This document shows, piece by piece, positions 1 to 8,377 of a stretch of DNA of 11,342 bases. The notes under the pieces were generated by a model that had not been told where the DNA came from, searched no databases, and saw only the letters and a list, made by a program, of their open reading frames with translations. The position numbers and the translations under genes were made by a program. The first letter of the stretch is position 1; every line of letters begins with the position of its first letter. The stretch is from Flavobacteriales bacterium (GTDB taxonomy: Bacteria > Bacteroidota > Bacteroidia > Flavobacteriales > BACL11), in the NCBI GenBank assembly GCA_018675825.1, contig JABGXK010000107.1, positions 1-11,342 of the forward strand. The letters are read 5' to 3'.

Positions 1-1
1 A

Positions 2-769
2 AGTAATTTATTGAATCAAGTATCAAGGTTAGTGTCTGAAATTAAATTTGATTATCCTCAATCTTATGATACATGGCTAGAATTTATGAATCATATACAA
101 TTTAATAAACCTGTCCCTAAATTACCAAAAATTAATGATGCGAAATTTAGAAATTACTTATCTGGTAAGAATTTTTATACAACATATTATTCAGCAAAAG
201 CAACTGAGGAGAAACTTAATAAACATATCATAAAGTGTGATTTTGATGGAGTACTAAATCAAGTAGAAATTAAATCTGGAACTTCAGTAGTGTTTGGTCA
301 GAAAATTGGGAAAATTCAAGATCCATCAAAACTAGAATTTGAATCAAGCACTAATATCAAAAACACACTTATGATTAAAAGATATCAAGATGTTATAATA
401 GAATCAGATGAACTTGATGGACTATGGAATGGGTCAGTTTCTAGAATTAATAAAACTATTGATCCATCTTCCCAAAATATGAGTGTTTTTATAGAAACAT
501 CAGGTAATAATCTATATAGTGGAATGTATGTTTATGGGAACATATTAGTTGGAGAAAATAATGATTCTTATTTAATAAAAAGAAGCCTTATTAATGACAA
601 CAAAATCTTTATTATTAACGATAATAAGCTGGTAGAAAAGCAAATAGATATTCTTCAAATAACTGAAGAAGAAGTAATTATCAGGGGGTTAAAAAATGGA
701 GATGAAATTCTAAGTGAACCAATTAAAGGATCTTTTGAAGGCATGGAAATTAGAATAAATAATCAATAA
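2..769 (+). CDS. RND efflux periplasmic adaptor (HlyD/AcrA-type membrane fusion protein), 5' partial
   Basis: This is the C-terminal two thirds of a periplasmic adaptor that bridges an RND permease to a TolC channel. The frame is open to the left edge, so the true start lies outside the window; the TTG at position 11 is not a credible start. The order of parts fits the family. First comes the end of the helical hairpin, with a YPQSYDTW segment and SGKNFYTTYYSAKA (about 160-200). The second half of the lipoyl/barrel-sandwich domain follows (about 224-316, CDFDGVL...SGTSVVFGQKIGKI), then a beta-barrel and a membrane-proximal domain ending in GLKNGDEIL. The N-terminal signal peptide or lipobox cannot be seen. 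Its TAA shares one base with the permease ATG (TAATG), implying translational coupling. The family call is firm; the exported substrate is unknown. Confidence 0.88.
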   Translation, partial: SNLLNQVSRLVSEIKFDYPQSYDTWLEFMNHIQFNKPVPKLPKINDAKFRNYLSGKNFYTTYYSAKATEEKLNKHIIKCDFDGVLNQVEIKSGTSVVFGQKIGKIQDPSKLEFESSTNIKNTLMIKRYQDVIIESDELDGLWNGSVSRINKTIDPSSQNMSVFIETSGNNLYSGMYVYGNILVGENNDSYLIKRSLINDNKIFIINDNKLVEKQIDILQITEEEVIIRGLKNGDEILSEPIKGSFEGMEIRINNQ

Positions 770-3700
770 TGAGAGACTTAATTAAATATTTCATAAAATA
801 TCCAATAGCAGCAAATGTTATTATGTTACTTATCATTGTTTTTGGCTCAATGGGTTTATTTAATCTCCGTAAGACTTTTTTTCCTGAGAGATCATCAAAA
901 TTAATTTCTGTTCAAGCAGTTTATCCTGGAGCATCTCCCCTTGAAATAGAACAAATGGTTACTCTTAAGATTGAAGATAATCTTGATGGTATAACAGGAA
1001 TAAAACGTATTACATCAAAATCACTAGAAAATACAAGTAATGTAACTATCGAGATAAAAAATAATGCTAATAATCAATATGTCTTACAAGATATCAAAAA
1101 TGCGATTGATAGGATAAACTCTTTTCCTGATCAAATGGAATCGCCATCGATATTTATAATGGAAGATCTAAATCCTGCAATATCTTTTGCTATAAATGGT
1201 GAAGTTAGTCTAAGGCAGTTAAAAGTTGTTGCTGAAGAAATTGAAGACAATCTTAAAGCACTAGAAGGAATTTCCAAAATTCAAATATCAGGATATCCAA
1301 TAGAAGAAATAGAAATTAGCGTAAGAGAGAATGATCTAAAAAAATATAATATATCAATTAAAGAAATAGATGATGCTATTAGAAGTGAAAATATTGATAT
1401 TACTGGAGGAACAATAAGAACAAGCCAAGAAAATTACAAAATTAGAAGTAATAATAAAAGTTATAAAGACAGTGAAATTGAGGAGATTATAGTTAAACAA
1501 ATCAATAATAGAATAGTTAAAATAAAAGACATTGCTGAGGTCAAGAGAATATGGAAAGATGTATCTAATAGAAAATACTTTAATAATAAAAAAGGAGTTG
1601 TAATTAATGTTTATAATACAAATAATGAAGACATAAGTATTGTTGCAGGTAAGACAAGAGCATATCTAGAAAATTTCAATTCAATAAATAAAGATATAAA
1701 TGCAGATATAATTCAAGATAGTTCAATCATCATTGAACAAAGAATTGCATTGCTTAATAAAAATGGGATAATTGGATTCATACTAGTAATTATTATACTA
1801 ACACTTTTTTTACATCCAAGTCTAGCAGGATGGGTAGCTGTTGCAATTCCAATATCTTTTGCAGGTATGTTTATTCTTGCATCATACTTTGGTATTACAC
1901 TAAATGTAATTTCACTATTTGGTATGATCATTGTGATTGGAATACTTGTAGATGATGGAATTGTAATTGCTGAGAATATTTACCAACGTTATGAAAAAGG
2001 AGAAGACCCCTATAACGCGGCTATTAATGGTACAATGGAAGTTCTTCCAGCAGTTTTTTCTGCTATACTAACAACAATTGTTGCTTTCTCACTTTTTTTT
2101 ATGCTTGATGGAATGCTTGGAGATTTTTTCCCAGAAATGGGTTTTGTAGTAATAGGAACCTTGATTTTCTCATTAATTGAAGGGGCATTTATTCTACCCT
2201 CACATATTGCACACTCAAAAGCTCTTAAAGGAAAAGAACCAAATAAAATAATTAAAAAGATTCTAGATACATCAACTAAATTTCTTGATAAGATAAAGAA
2301 GAAATTCTATGAACCAGTATTGAAATTTGCTTTAAAAACACCATTTACAATTATTTTAATATCAATATGCTTACTAATAATTACAATTAGTGCTATGAAT
2401 GCGAGTTTAATAAAATCAACTGTATTTCCTAATATTGAAGGTGATAATATATTAGTTAATCTAAAGTTTGAAGCTGGTTCAAGTGAAGAAAAAACAGTTA
2501 AATGGATTAATTACATTGAAAGTAAAGTAATTGAAACAAATGAAATAATCAGTAAAGAATATAATAATGGTAATTCCTTATTTGTAGCTATTGAAAAAAC
2601 AATTGGAAACACACAAGCAAGTGATGATTGGGCAGAGCCAACAGCTCAAAGTTCTGAAAAAGCAGCTCTCAATATTATATTATTACCTTCAGAAGAAAGA
2701 AGTATTGGAACATCTGACATTACAAACTTTTTAAAAGATGCTGTCGGAGAAATTCCAGGATCAGAATCCTTATCATTTGACGTTGCAGGCCCCTTTGGTA
2801 AAGCAATAAGCATTGCATTATATTCAGAAGATAATGACGAACTAAATAATGCAGTTGTAATGTTAAAAGATAAAATGGAAAATCTAGATGTTATGAAAAA
2901 CATCGAAAGTAGTGATCAAAAAGGTCTGAAAGAGATTGAATTAACCTTAAAAAACAAAGCATATCAAATGGACCTCTCAACTACAGATATACTTAATGAA
3001 ATTCGAAAAGGATTTTATGGATTAGAATCACAAAGATTACAAATTGGGTCAGATGAAGTTAAAATATGGATTAGATATTCTAAACAAGATAGAAACTCAA
3101 TATATGATTTAGAAAACATGAGAGTAAAGCTTAATGGAAAAAGCTATCTCGTGAGTGATCTTACAAAAATAAATATTAAAAGAGGACTCATTAGTATTGA
3201 TCATCTATATGGGAAAAGATCTATTCAGATTAATGCTGATCTACTTAACCCAAAGACAGATAACCCAATTACAATTACTTCTGATATTGAGGAATTTATA
3301 AAGACAAATATCAAAACTATTTACCCTTCTATAAAACACTCAATAGAAGGTCAAATTAGATCTCAGTCAGAAACAGGTAATTCATTAAAATACTCTGGAC
3401 CTATTGTACTAATTTTAATGCTTACAATTATTTTATTGACATTCAGGAGCTTCTTGCAAACATTTGCTGTCTTTGCATTAATCCCATTTGGATTTATAGG
3501 AGTTGGATGGGGACATTTTATTCATGATTTTCAGTTATCGATGTTCTCATATTTTGGAATGATTGCTCTTATTGGGATTCTAGTAAATGATTCATTAGTT
3601 TTTATAAGTAAATTTAATAGTAATTTAAAAAGTGGTATGTTATTTGATGATGCTCTTATTACAACAGGAATGTCAAGATTTAGACCTATACTTCTAACAT

Positions 3701-3954
3701 CTATAACAACAATAGCTGGATTAGCTCCTTTAATATTTGAGAAACAATTACAAGCACAATTTCTAATTCCTATGGCAATAGCAATAGCATATGGATTAAT
3801 TATGGCTACATTACTTACATTAGTTTTCTTACCTGCATTATTAAAGATTATTAATAAAATTAGATATACTAAAGAGTGGCTATTTACTGGCAAAAGACTT
3901 AATCAAGAACAAAGAGAACCTTCAATTAAAGAGATGGAATATGAAAAATTATAA
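769..3954 (+). CDS. RND family efflux transporter permease (AcrB-like)
   Basis: This is a full-length inner-membrane RND permease (1061 residues, normal for the family) that would export a substrate using the proton motive force. TM1 lies at about residues 10-32, TM2 starts at about 333, TM7 lies at about 520-542, TM8 starts at about 876, and the last helix is at about 1003-1025. Two large periplasmic loops follow TM1 and TM7, giving the duplicated RND layout. The TM4 motif GILVDDGIVIAEN has the paired acids D395/D396, equivalent to AcrB D407/D408. The TM10 motif reads GILVNDSLVFISK, so N940-D941 stands where AcrB has K940-N941. The TM11 motif RFRPILLTS is present. HAE-type drug, lipid or other small-molecule efflux is more likely than heavy-metal efflux, but the substrate cannot be read from sequence. 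It overlaps the adaptor stop by one base and the TolC gene by 14 bases. Confidence 0.95.
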   Translation: MRDLIKYFIKYPIAANVIMLLIIVFGSMGLFNLRKTFFPERSSKLISVQAVYPGASPLEIEQMVTLKIEDNLDGITGIKRITSKSLENTSNVTIEIKNNANNQYVLQDIKNAIDRINSFPDQMESPSIFIMEDLNPAISFAINGEVSLRQLKVVAEEIEDNLKALEGISKIQISGYPIEEIEISVRENDLKKYNISIKEIDDAIRSENIDITGGTIRTSQENYKIRSNNKSYKDSEIEEIIVKQINNRIVKIKDIAEVKRIWKDVSNRKYFNNKKGVVINVYNTNNEDISIVAGKTRAYLENFNSINKDINADIIQDSSIIIEQRIALLNKNGIIGFILVIIILTLFLHPSLAGWVAVAIPISFAGMFILASYFGITLNVISLFGMIIVIGILVDDGIVIAENIYQRYEKGEDPYNAAINGTMEVLPAVFSAILTTIVAFSLFFMLDGMLGDFFPEMGFVVIGTLIFSLIEGAFILPSHIAHSKALKGKEPNKIIKKILDTSTKFLDKIKKKFYEPVLKFALKTPFTIILISICLLIITISAMNASLIKSTVFPNIEGDNILVNLKFEAGSSEEKTVKWINYIESKVIETNEIISKEYNNGNSLFVAIEKTIGNTQASDDWAEPTAQSSEKAALNIILLPSEERSIGTSDITNFLKDAVGEIPGSESLSFDVAGPFGKAISIALYSEDNDELNNAVVMLKDKMENLDVMKNIESSDQKGLKEIELTLKNKAYQMDLSTTDILNEIRKGFYGLESQRLQIGSDEVKIWIRYSKQDRNSIYDLENMRVKLNGKSYLVSDLTKINIKRGLISIDHLYGKRSIQINADLLNPKTDNPITITSDIEEFIKTNIKTIYPSIKHSIEGQIRSQSETGNSLKYSGPIVLILMLTIILLTFRSFLQTFAVFALIPFGFIGVGWGHFIHDFQLSMFSYFGMIALIGILVNDSLVFISKFNSNLKSGMLFDDALITTGMSRFRPILLTSITTIAGLAPLIFEKQLQAQFLIPMAIAIAYGLIMATLLTLVFLPALLKIINKIRYTKEWLFTGKRLNQEQREPSIKEMEYEKL

Positions 3955-5272
3955 TATAAATCTAATGAAACTATTACTGATACCTCTTTCTATACTGATA
4001 TTAAATCCAGTTTTTTCTCTAGATACCCTGACTTTAGAGCAAACATTCTCACTAGCATTAAAAGAGAATATTGATATCAAGATAAGCGTTAATAATAATG
4101 AAAGAGCAAGAAATAAAGCAAATATGGGAAATGCAGGTCTACTACCTAAAATTAATCTTTTAGGCTCTGGATCATATAACAATGGCGAATCAAGTCTTGA
4201 ATTTGCTACTAATGACTTTACTAGCATTACTGATGCTTCATCAGAAACCTCAAATATTAATGGAGCTATTGAGTTTAGCTATAATATCTTTAATGGCCTG
4301 GGGTCTATTAACACATATAGAAAACTCAATAAACAGAGTAATCTTAAATCTATTGAACTACAGATTCAAATTGAACAAATATTAATTAAGAGTGCTAAAA
4401 AATATTATGATATTGCATTTTTACAAGAACAACATGCAATAAATTATAAGCTTGTAGAAATTTCATTAGAAAGATACAAGAGAATAAAAACACAAAATGA
4501 ATTTGGAAATGCTTCACAACTTGATTTATTAAGTGCTGAAATTGATTTAAATAGTGATAGTGTAAATTTAATTAATATATCTATAGATCTAAATAATGCA
4601 AAGACGGATTTAAATCAAATCCTAAATAGAAAAATAAAAACAAATTTTAAGGTTACTCCATACCTTAAAATTAATAAAAACCTCAAATTCTTAGAACTTG
4701 AACAGCTTGTCCAAAAAAACAATAATAACATTATATTAGAGCAAATTAGACTAGATATAGCAAAAACAAATAAGAAGATAAGTAATAGTAGTCTGATGCC
4801 AATAATTGATATTAGTGGTCAATATGGATATAACAATACACAAAGCAATACTAGCCTTATTAGAGATCAGAGCAATTTAGGTCTCACAGGATATGTAAAT
4901 TTTTCCTGGAATCTATTTGATGGATTTACACGAAAGACAATGCTAGAGAGTGCTAAAATTGCAATAGAGACTAGTAAGCTGCAATTAGAATCAGTCAGGA
5001 ATGAAATCCAAAAAGACTTAAATGTTACATTTAATAAATATATAAAAAATATTAACCTAATAGAGATTGAGACACGTAACCAAGCATCTGCAGATAAATT
5101 TTTTATAAGAGCAAAGGAACAATTTTATCAAGGTCAACTAAGTAGAAATGATTTTAGATTAGCCCAAGTTGACCTAAGTCAATCAAAAAGTAGATTAAAC
5201 CGAAGTATTTATATAGCAAAAATCTCTGAACTAAATCTATATAGATTATCAGCTCAAATCATTAAAGAGTAA
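3941..5272 (+). CDS. TolC family outer-membrane efflux channel
   Basis: This is the outer-membrane component of the tripartite pump. At 443 residues it has the usual TolC/OprM length. An N-terminal signal sequence (about residues 9-26, a leucine/isoleucine-rich stretch ending NPVFS) precedes DTLTLEQTFSLALKENIDI, the typical opening of an outer-membrane efflux protein repeat. Two repeats follow, each with long amphipathic helices and a beta hairpin (LLPKINLLGSGSYNNG in the first, LMPIIDISGQYGYNN in the second). The second closes with GQLSRNDFRLAQVDLSQSKSRLNRSIY. I see no lipobox cysteine. The start is ambiguous: ATG at 3941 overlaps the permease by 14 bases, while ATG at 3965 (Met9) begins directly with the signal core. 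Neither has a clear Shine-Dalgarno sequence. Order and overlap place it in one transcript with the adaptor and permease. Confidence 0.93.
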   Translation: MKNYNINLMKLLLIPLSILILNPVFSLDTLTLEQTFSLALKENIDIKISVNNNERARNKANMGNAGLLPKINLLGSGSYNNGESSLEFATNDFTSITDASSETSNINGAIEFSYNIFNGLGSINTYRKLNKQSNLKSIELQIQIEQILIKSAKKYYDIAFLQEQHAINYKLVEISLERYKRIKTQNEFGNASQLDLLSAEIDLNSDSVNLINISIDLNNAKTDLNQILNRKIKTNFKVTPYLKINKNLKFLELEQLVQKNNNNIILEQIRLDIAKTNKKISNSSLMPIIDISGQYGYNNTQSNTSLIRDQSNLGLTGYVNFSWNLFDGFTRKTMLESAKIAIETSKLQLESVRNEIQKDLNVTFNKYIKNINLIEIETRNQASADKFFIRAKEQFYQGQLSRNDFRLAQVDLSQSKSRLNRSIYIAKISELNLYRLSAQIIKE

Positions 5273-5296
5273 TATAATATTATAATTTTGCTTTTA

Positions 5297-6508
5297 ATGC
5301 AAAAGATAAAAATAGCAGTTATTGGAGGAGGAGCAGCAGGATTCATGGCAGCAGTCACCGCCAAAGAGAACAATCCAAATGCTCATGTTACTATATTTGA
5401 AAAATCAAATAAAGTGCTTTCTAAGGTTCTAATATCTGGAGGAGGAAGATGTAATCTAACACACAATTGCAAAAGTATATCACAACTCATTAAGAACTAT
5501 CCCAGAGGAGGAAAAGAGTTGAAGAAATCATTTAGTCAATTTAGTAATTCAGATACTATCGAATGGTTTAAAAAAAATAACATTAGACTTAAAATTGAGT
5601 CTGATAATAGGATGTTCCCTGAATCTAATTCGTCACAAACAATTATTGATCTTTTTATAAGAAAAACAGAAAAACTCAATATCAAAATCTGCTTAAGTAG
5701 TAAAGTAGATAAAATTCAACACTCAAAAGGTAAAATTTCCTTACAAGTAAATAATAAAAATATAAAATTTGATAGATTAATAATATCAACTGGAGGATAT
5801 CCAAAAATATCAGGTTTTAAATTATTTAAAGAACTAGGCTATAACATCAGCTCTCCAGTACCATCATTATTTACATTCAATATTCCAAATGATGATATGA
5901 CAAAATTAATGGGTGTTGTAGTTGAGAATACTTCTGCAAAAGTGAAAGGATTAAAACTAAAACAAAATGGACCAGTTTTAATCACTCATTGGGGATTAAG
6001 TGGACCTTGTATTTTAAAACTATCTTCTTGGGGAGCAAAAGATTTAGCTGATTTAGAATATCATTTTATTACACAAATAAATTGGCTTTCAGAAAATGAA
6101 GAATTTGCAAGAGCAGGAATAAATAAACAATTAACATCTAAAAAAAATATCTATAACAGCAATCCATTTGCTCTTCCCAAAAGACTTTGGCATCATATTC
6201 TAGAAAAAGTAAAAATAGATGAACTTCAAAAATGGAACGTACTAAATAAAAAACTTCGTAATAGACTAATTAACACTTTAGTGAATGATGAATTTACTGT
6301 AAATGGTAAAACAACATTTAAGGAAGAATTTGTTACTTGTGGGGGGATAACACTAGAACAAATTAATATGAAAACTATGGAAAGTAAAATCCATAAAAAT
6401 ATTTATTTTTCTGGAGAGGTATTAAATATGGATGCTGTAACGGGAGGATTTAATTTTCAAGCTGCATGGACAACAGGCTATCTATGTGGAAAAAATGCTT
6501 CTAAATAA
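5297..6508 (+). CDS. HI0933/YhiN family FAD-dependent oxidoreductase
   Basis: A 403-residue flavoprotein of the HI0933/YhiN (BaiN/RdsA-like) family. The N-terminal FAD-binding Rossmann motif is IGGGAAG (residues 9-15), with a family signature SGGGRCNLTH (47-56). The C terminus carries the second signature, GEVLNMDAVTGGFNFQAAW, which closes the FAD site. Length matches the family. The ATG at 5297 is preferred over TTG at 5288 because it begins directly with MQKIKIAVIGGG. The gene lies 24 bases after the TolC stop on the same strand, so it is probably the last gene of the efflux operon. No shared function with the pump is visible. Cellular roles of this family are poorly defined: the E. coli member is linked to tRNA-derived or redox effects only loosely, and BaiN of gut clostridia to bile-acid metabolism. 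No specific substrate should be assigned. Confidence 0.9.
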   Translation: MQKIKIAVIGGGAAGFMAAVTAKENNPNAHVTIFEKSNKVLSKVLISGGGRCNLTHNCKSISQLIKNYPRGGKELKKSFSQFSNSDTIEWFKKNNIRLKIESDNRMFPESNSSQTIIDLFIRKTEKLNIKICLSSKVDKIQHSKGKISLQVNNKNIKFDRLIISTGGYPKISGFKLFKELGYNISSPVPSLFTFNIPNDDMTKLMGVVVENTSAKVKGLKLKQNGPVLITHWGLSGPCILKLSSWGAKDLADLEYHFITQINWLSENEEFARAGINKQLTSKKNIYNSNPFALPKRLWHHILEKVKIDELQKWNVLNKKLRNRLINTLVNDEFTVNGKTTFKEEFVTCGGITLEQINMKTMESKIHKNIYFSGEVLNMDAVTGGFNFQAAWTTGYLCGKNASK

Positions 6509-6550
6509 TTATTATTCACTCAAATATCTTAGAATAGTATCAAACAATAA

Positions 6551-6571
6551 TTAATGTCAAATACACATTAA
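6551..6571. terminator. weak inverted repeat between convergent genes
   Basis: Perfect 7-bp arms TTAATGT and ACATTAA surround a 7-base loop in the 77-base gap where the flavoprotein gene (+) and the cupredoxin gene (-) converge. A shared bidirectional terminator would be expected here. The stem is all AT apart from one GC pair and has no clean T-run on either side, so it is a weak candidate. Confidence 0.3.
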
Positions 6572-6585
6572 ATTCAAGTATATCT

Positions 6586-7083
6586 CTATCTATAGTCAAT
6601 TATTATACTTTTCTCTACTGTACCATCATCATAAATTAAAAAAGAGGGCTCATTTAGTCTAACTTTTGTTACTCCTCCAATTAGATTAATTCTTTGAATA
6701 ATTTTTTTATTTTTATGACTTTCTAATATAGGCGTACCAGTATTAATAACATTAAAAGAACCAATCATCCCCATTGGTATATGAGGAGTACAGACATATT
6801 CATAAAGACCCTCAACTTGTGGAATTAATTGGAAAAAAGTATCAGAAGGAGCCTGCCATATTTGATCAAAAGACAAAGCACCTAATGGAATATTTGAAGA
6901 TGTAATTGTATGCATCATAGTTGGAAAATCAAGAGGTAAAAAATGAATGGTATCTCCTAGTTCAATATTTAAAGATGAGGGAAGAAATTGCATATAACCA
7001 TCCCAAACTGTTATAACATGTATTTCAGATCTTAAATTTAAAGATGATAGAGTAATTAATAGAACTAATAGAATATTTTTCAT
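6586..7083 (-). CDS. exported cupredoxin (plastocyanin/azurin-like) with a C-terminal sorting-type tail
   Basis: A 165-residue secreted copper-protein candidate. Residues 1-19 form a signal peptide (KK, then a leucine-rich core). Residues about 21-113 form a cupredoxin domain with all four expected type 1 copper ligands: H58, then C98, H101 and M106 in the spacing C-x2-H-x4-M (YVCTPHIPMGM). The phrase DTIHFLP before the first histidine is also typical. It probably carries electrons or copper in the periplasm or at the cell surface. Residues about 125-165 are a separate tail (IIQRINLIGG, then FLIYDDGTVEKSIII) that resembles the short C-terminal motif found on many exported Flavobacteriia proteins. 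I infer a sorting or anchoring role from that resemblance. The gene stands alone between convergent neighbours. An 11-base A tract precedes its ATG on the coding strand. Confidence 0.85.
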   Translation of the reverse strand: MKNILLVLLITLSSLNLRSEIHVITVWDGYMQFLPSSLNIELGDTIHFLPLDFPTMMHTITSSNIPLGALSFDQIWQAPSDTFFQLIPQVEGLYEYVCTPHIPMGMIGSFNVINTGTPILESHKNKKIIQRINLIGGVTKVRLNEPSFLIYDDGTVEKSIIIDYR

Positions 7084-7130
7084 TATTTTTTTTTTTAGAG
7101 AGCAAGAAAAAAAGTATAAATATCAAACCC

Positions 7131-7202
7131 TTACCTGCAGTAAGTTGAGTAAAAAAGTCCATCTGGATCATACCAATCAATAACATTATTACCACATTTC
7201 AA
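7131..7202 (-). other. possible 23-residue peptide ORF or gene remnant in the 155-base gap
   Basis: The gap between the cupredoxin and FAD oxidoreductase genes holds a stretch less AT-rich than its surroundings. On the - strand it reads as a short peptide containing CGNNVIDWYDPDGLFYSTYC, with two cysteines, ending at TAA 7131-7133. The only possible start nearby is TTG at 7200-7202; the frame is closed by TGA at 7215-7217. I do not recognise it. It could be a remnant, a small peptide, or chance. No promoter or ribosome binding site is evident. Confidence 0.2.
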
Positions 7203-7238
7203 TGCTAGAATTAATCAAAATTACAAAAATTAGATAAG

Positions 7239-8291
7239 TTAAGAGAATCTAGCTATGGTTTCAAAATCTAATTCTTGATTATGAACACCACTTAAAACTT
7301 TAGAAAATTGCTTGGAAAGATAAGGTCCTATAAGAACTCCTCTTGCACCCAAACCATTAAAAATACCAAGTCTTGGATTTTTTGGATGCATTCCTATAAG
7401 TGGTTTACGATCTCTAACTGTTGGTCTGACTCCAGCTACACTAGAAACTACTTCATAATCAACATTCAAAATATCAGTAATTTTTTTATTTAAAAATACC
7501 TGACCTTCCTTAGTAAGCTTGTCTGTAAAATCTGTTCTATTATAAGTAGCTCCAACTTTATATAAGTAGTTTCCTAATGGTATTATGTAAACTCCTTTAC
7601 TAACTATTTTATCAAAATATTCTAATGAAGGAATTCTAATAGTCATCACCTCCCCTTTTGTTGGAGTTATAGGTAAATAATTAAAATAGGGATTTTCTCT
7701 AACACGAAATCCTTCACAAAAAATAATAGCATCTGCAATATAGTTCTTATAACTAATTTTTGAATCATTAAATTGAGAGAAATCAAATTTTTCTTCTAAC
7801 AAAAAATGTTTTTTAGAAAAATATATTCTAGACAAATCCAAAAAATTTATTACATCTAGATGTCCAGCAGGTTCAATAATAGCACTTGATGATGAATCAT
7901 CTAAAAAAGAGAATGAATTATCAATAATAAATTCTTTTATATAAATATCCATACCTCCACTAATATACTTATCCTTCCATTTGTCATTTGTATCTGTAGA
8001 GTCAAACAGTCTAAGAAGAGGAGTTAGATTTAGAAAACTTGAATCTAATTTCTTCTCCAAATCTCTGTATCTTTCAAAGCACTTGGGTAAATAAAAAGAT
8101 GGTATAGCTGGAATACAACGCTTCATACTTATAGGATTAATAAGACCAGCTGCTACTCTACTTGCTGAAGCTTTTAGATTAAAATCTATAATCATGACAC
8201 TCTTATTAGCATCTATTAAATCATGAGCCAATAATGTACCAGCTAAACCTTGACCAACTATTATAAAATCAAATTTTTTATTTAATGACAA
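7239..8291 (-). CDS. FAD-dependent oxidoreductase, DAO family (DadA/MnmC C-domain-like)
   Basis: A 350-residue single-domain flavoenzyme of the D-amino-acid/glycine oxidase superfamily. The N terminus has the dinucleotide-binding motif VGQGLAG (12-18) with an acidic D36 at the end of the second strand. AAGLINP (47-53) follows, where the family carries its substrate-side motif, and GVRPTVRDRKPLIG (287-300) plus GLGARGVLIGPYLS (313-326) close the FAD site. The last two resemble the oxidase domain of MnmC and related amine oxidases. No methyltransferase domain is attached, so tRNA modification is not shown; oxidation of an amine or amino acid is the safest guess. Start: TTG at 8289-8291 is the only usable start before the FAD motif. 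The first internal ATG is Met33, already past the motif. An AGGA lies only 3 bases upstream. It is probably its own transcript. Confidence 0.82.
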   Translation of the reverse strand: MSLNKKFDFIIVGQGLAGTLLAHDLIDANKSVMIIDFNLKASASRVAAGLINPISMKRCIPAIPSFYLPKCFERYRDLEKKLDSSFLNLTPLLRLFDSTDTNDKWKDKYISGGMDIYIKEFIIDNSFSFLDDSSSSAIIEPAGHLDVINFLDLSRIYFSKKHFLLEEKFDFSQFNDSKISYKNYIADAIIFCEGFRVRENPYFNYLPITPTKGEVMTIRIPSLEYFDKIVSKGVYIIPLGNYLYKVGATYNRTDFTDKLTKEGQVFLNKKITDILNVDYEVVSSVAGVRPTVRDRKPLIGMHPKNPRLGIFNGLGARGVLIGPYLSKQFSKVLSGVHNQELDFETIARFS

Positions 8292-8323
8292 GTGTCCTAT
8301 TAGTTATAATTGATTCATTATAT

Positions 8324-8358
8324 ATAAAAATACCCTTAAATCATAAAGATCATAAGGG
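8324..8358 (-). terminator. intrinsic terminator of the NTF2-like gene
   Basis: On the - strand, 19 bases after the stop codon of the NTF2-like gene, CCCTTA and TAAGGG form a 6-bp stem (arms 8353-8358 and 8333-8338) with a 14-base loop. It is followed by TATTTTTATAT. The stem has three consecutive GC pairs, unusual in this AT-rich sequence. It should end transcription before the downstream FAD oxidoreductase gene. Confidence 0.55.
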
Positions 8359-8377
8359 CACTTCTAAAGCTTAATAA

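Noticed and set aside
532..545. TATG-GGAA-CATA dyad resembling the promoter dyads
   Set aside because: The spacer is 4 bases, not 5, and it lies inside the adaptor coding sequence with no TAnnTTTG box at the matching distance.
1713..4385. Open frames antisense or out of frame within the permease and TolC genes (for example 1713-1931, 2646-2903, 3531-3893, 3949-4227, 4182-4385)
   Set aside because: They lie entirely inside well-supported genes, have no recognisable domains or start signals, and mirror the hydrophobic composition of the real frame.
5283..5290. TAATTTTG just before the flavoprotein ATG, resembling a -7 box
   Set aside because: It ends only 6 bases before the ATG, which would require a nearly leaderless transcript, and no -33 element lies upstream. 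In this AT-rich gap a chance match is likely.
8295..8298. AGGA as a ribosome binding site for the TTG start of the FAD oxidoreductase
   Set aside because: It is only 3 bases from the start codon, closer than usual, and Shine-Dalgarno use is weak in Bacteroidota. The TTG start rests on the position of the FAD motif instead.
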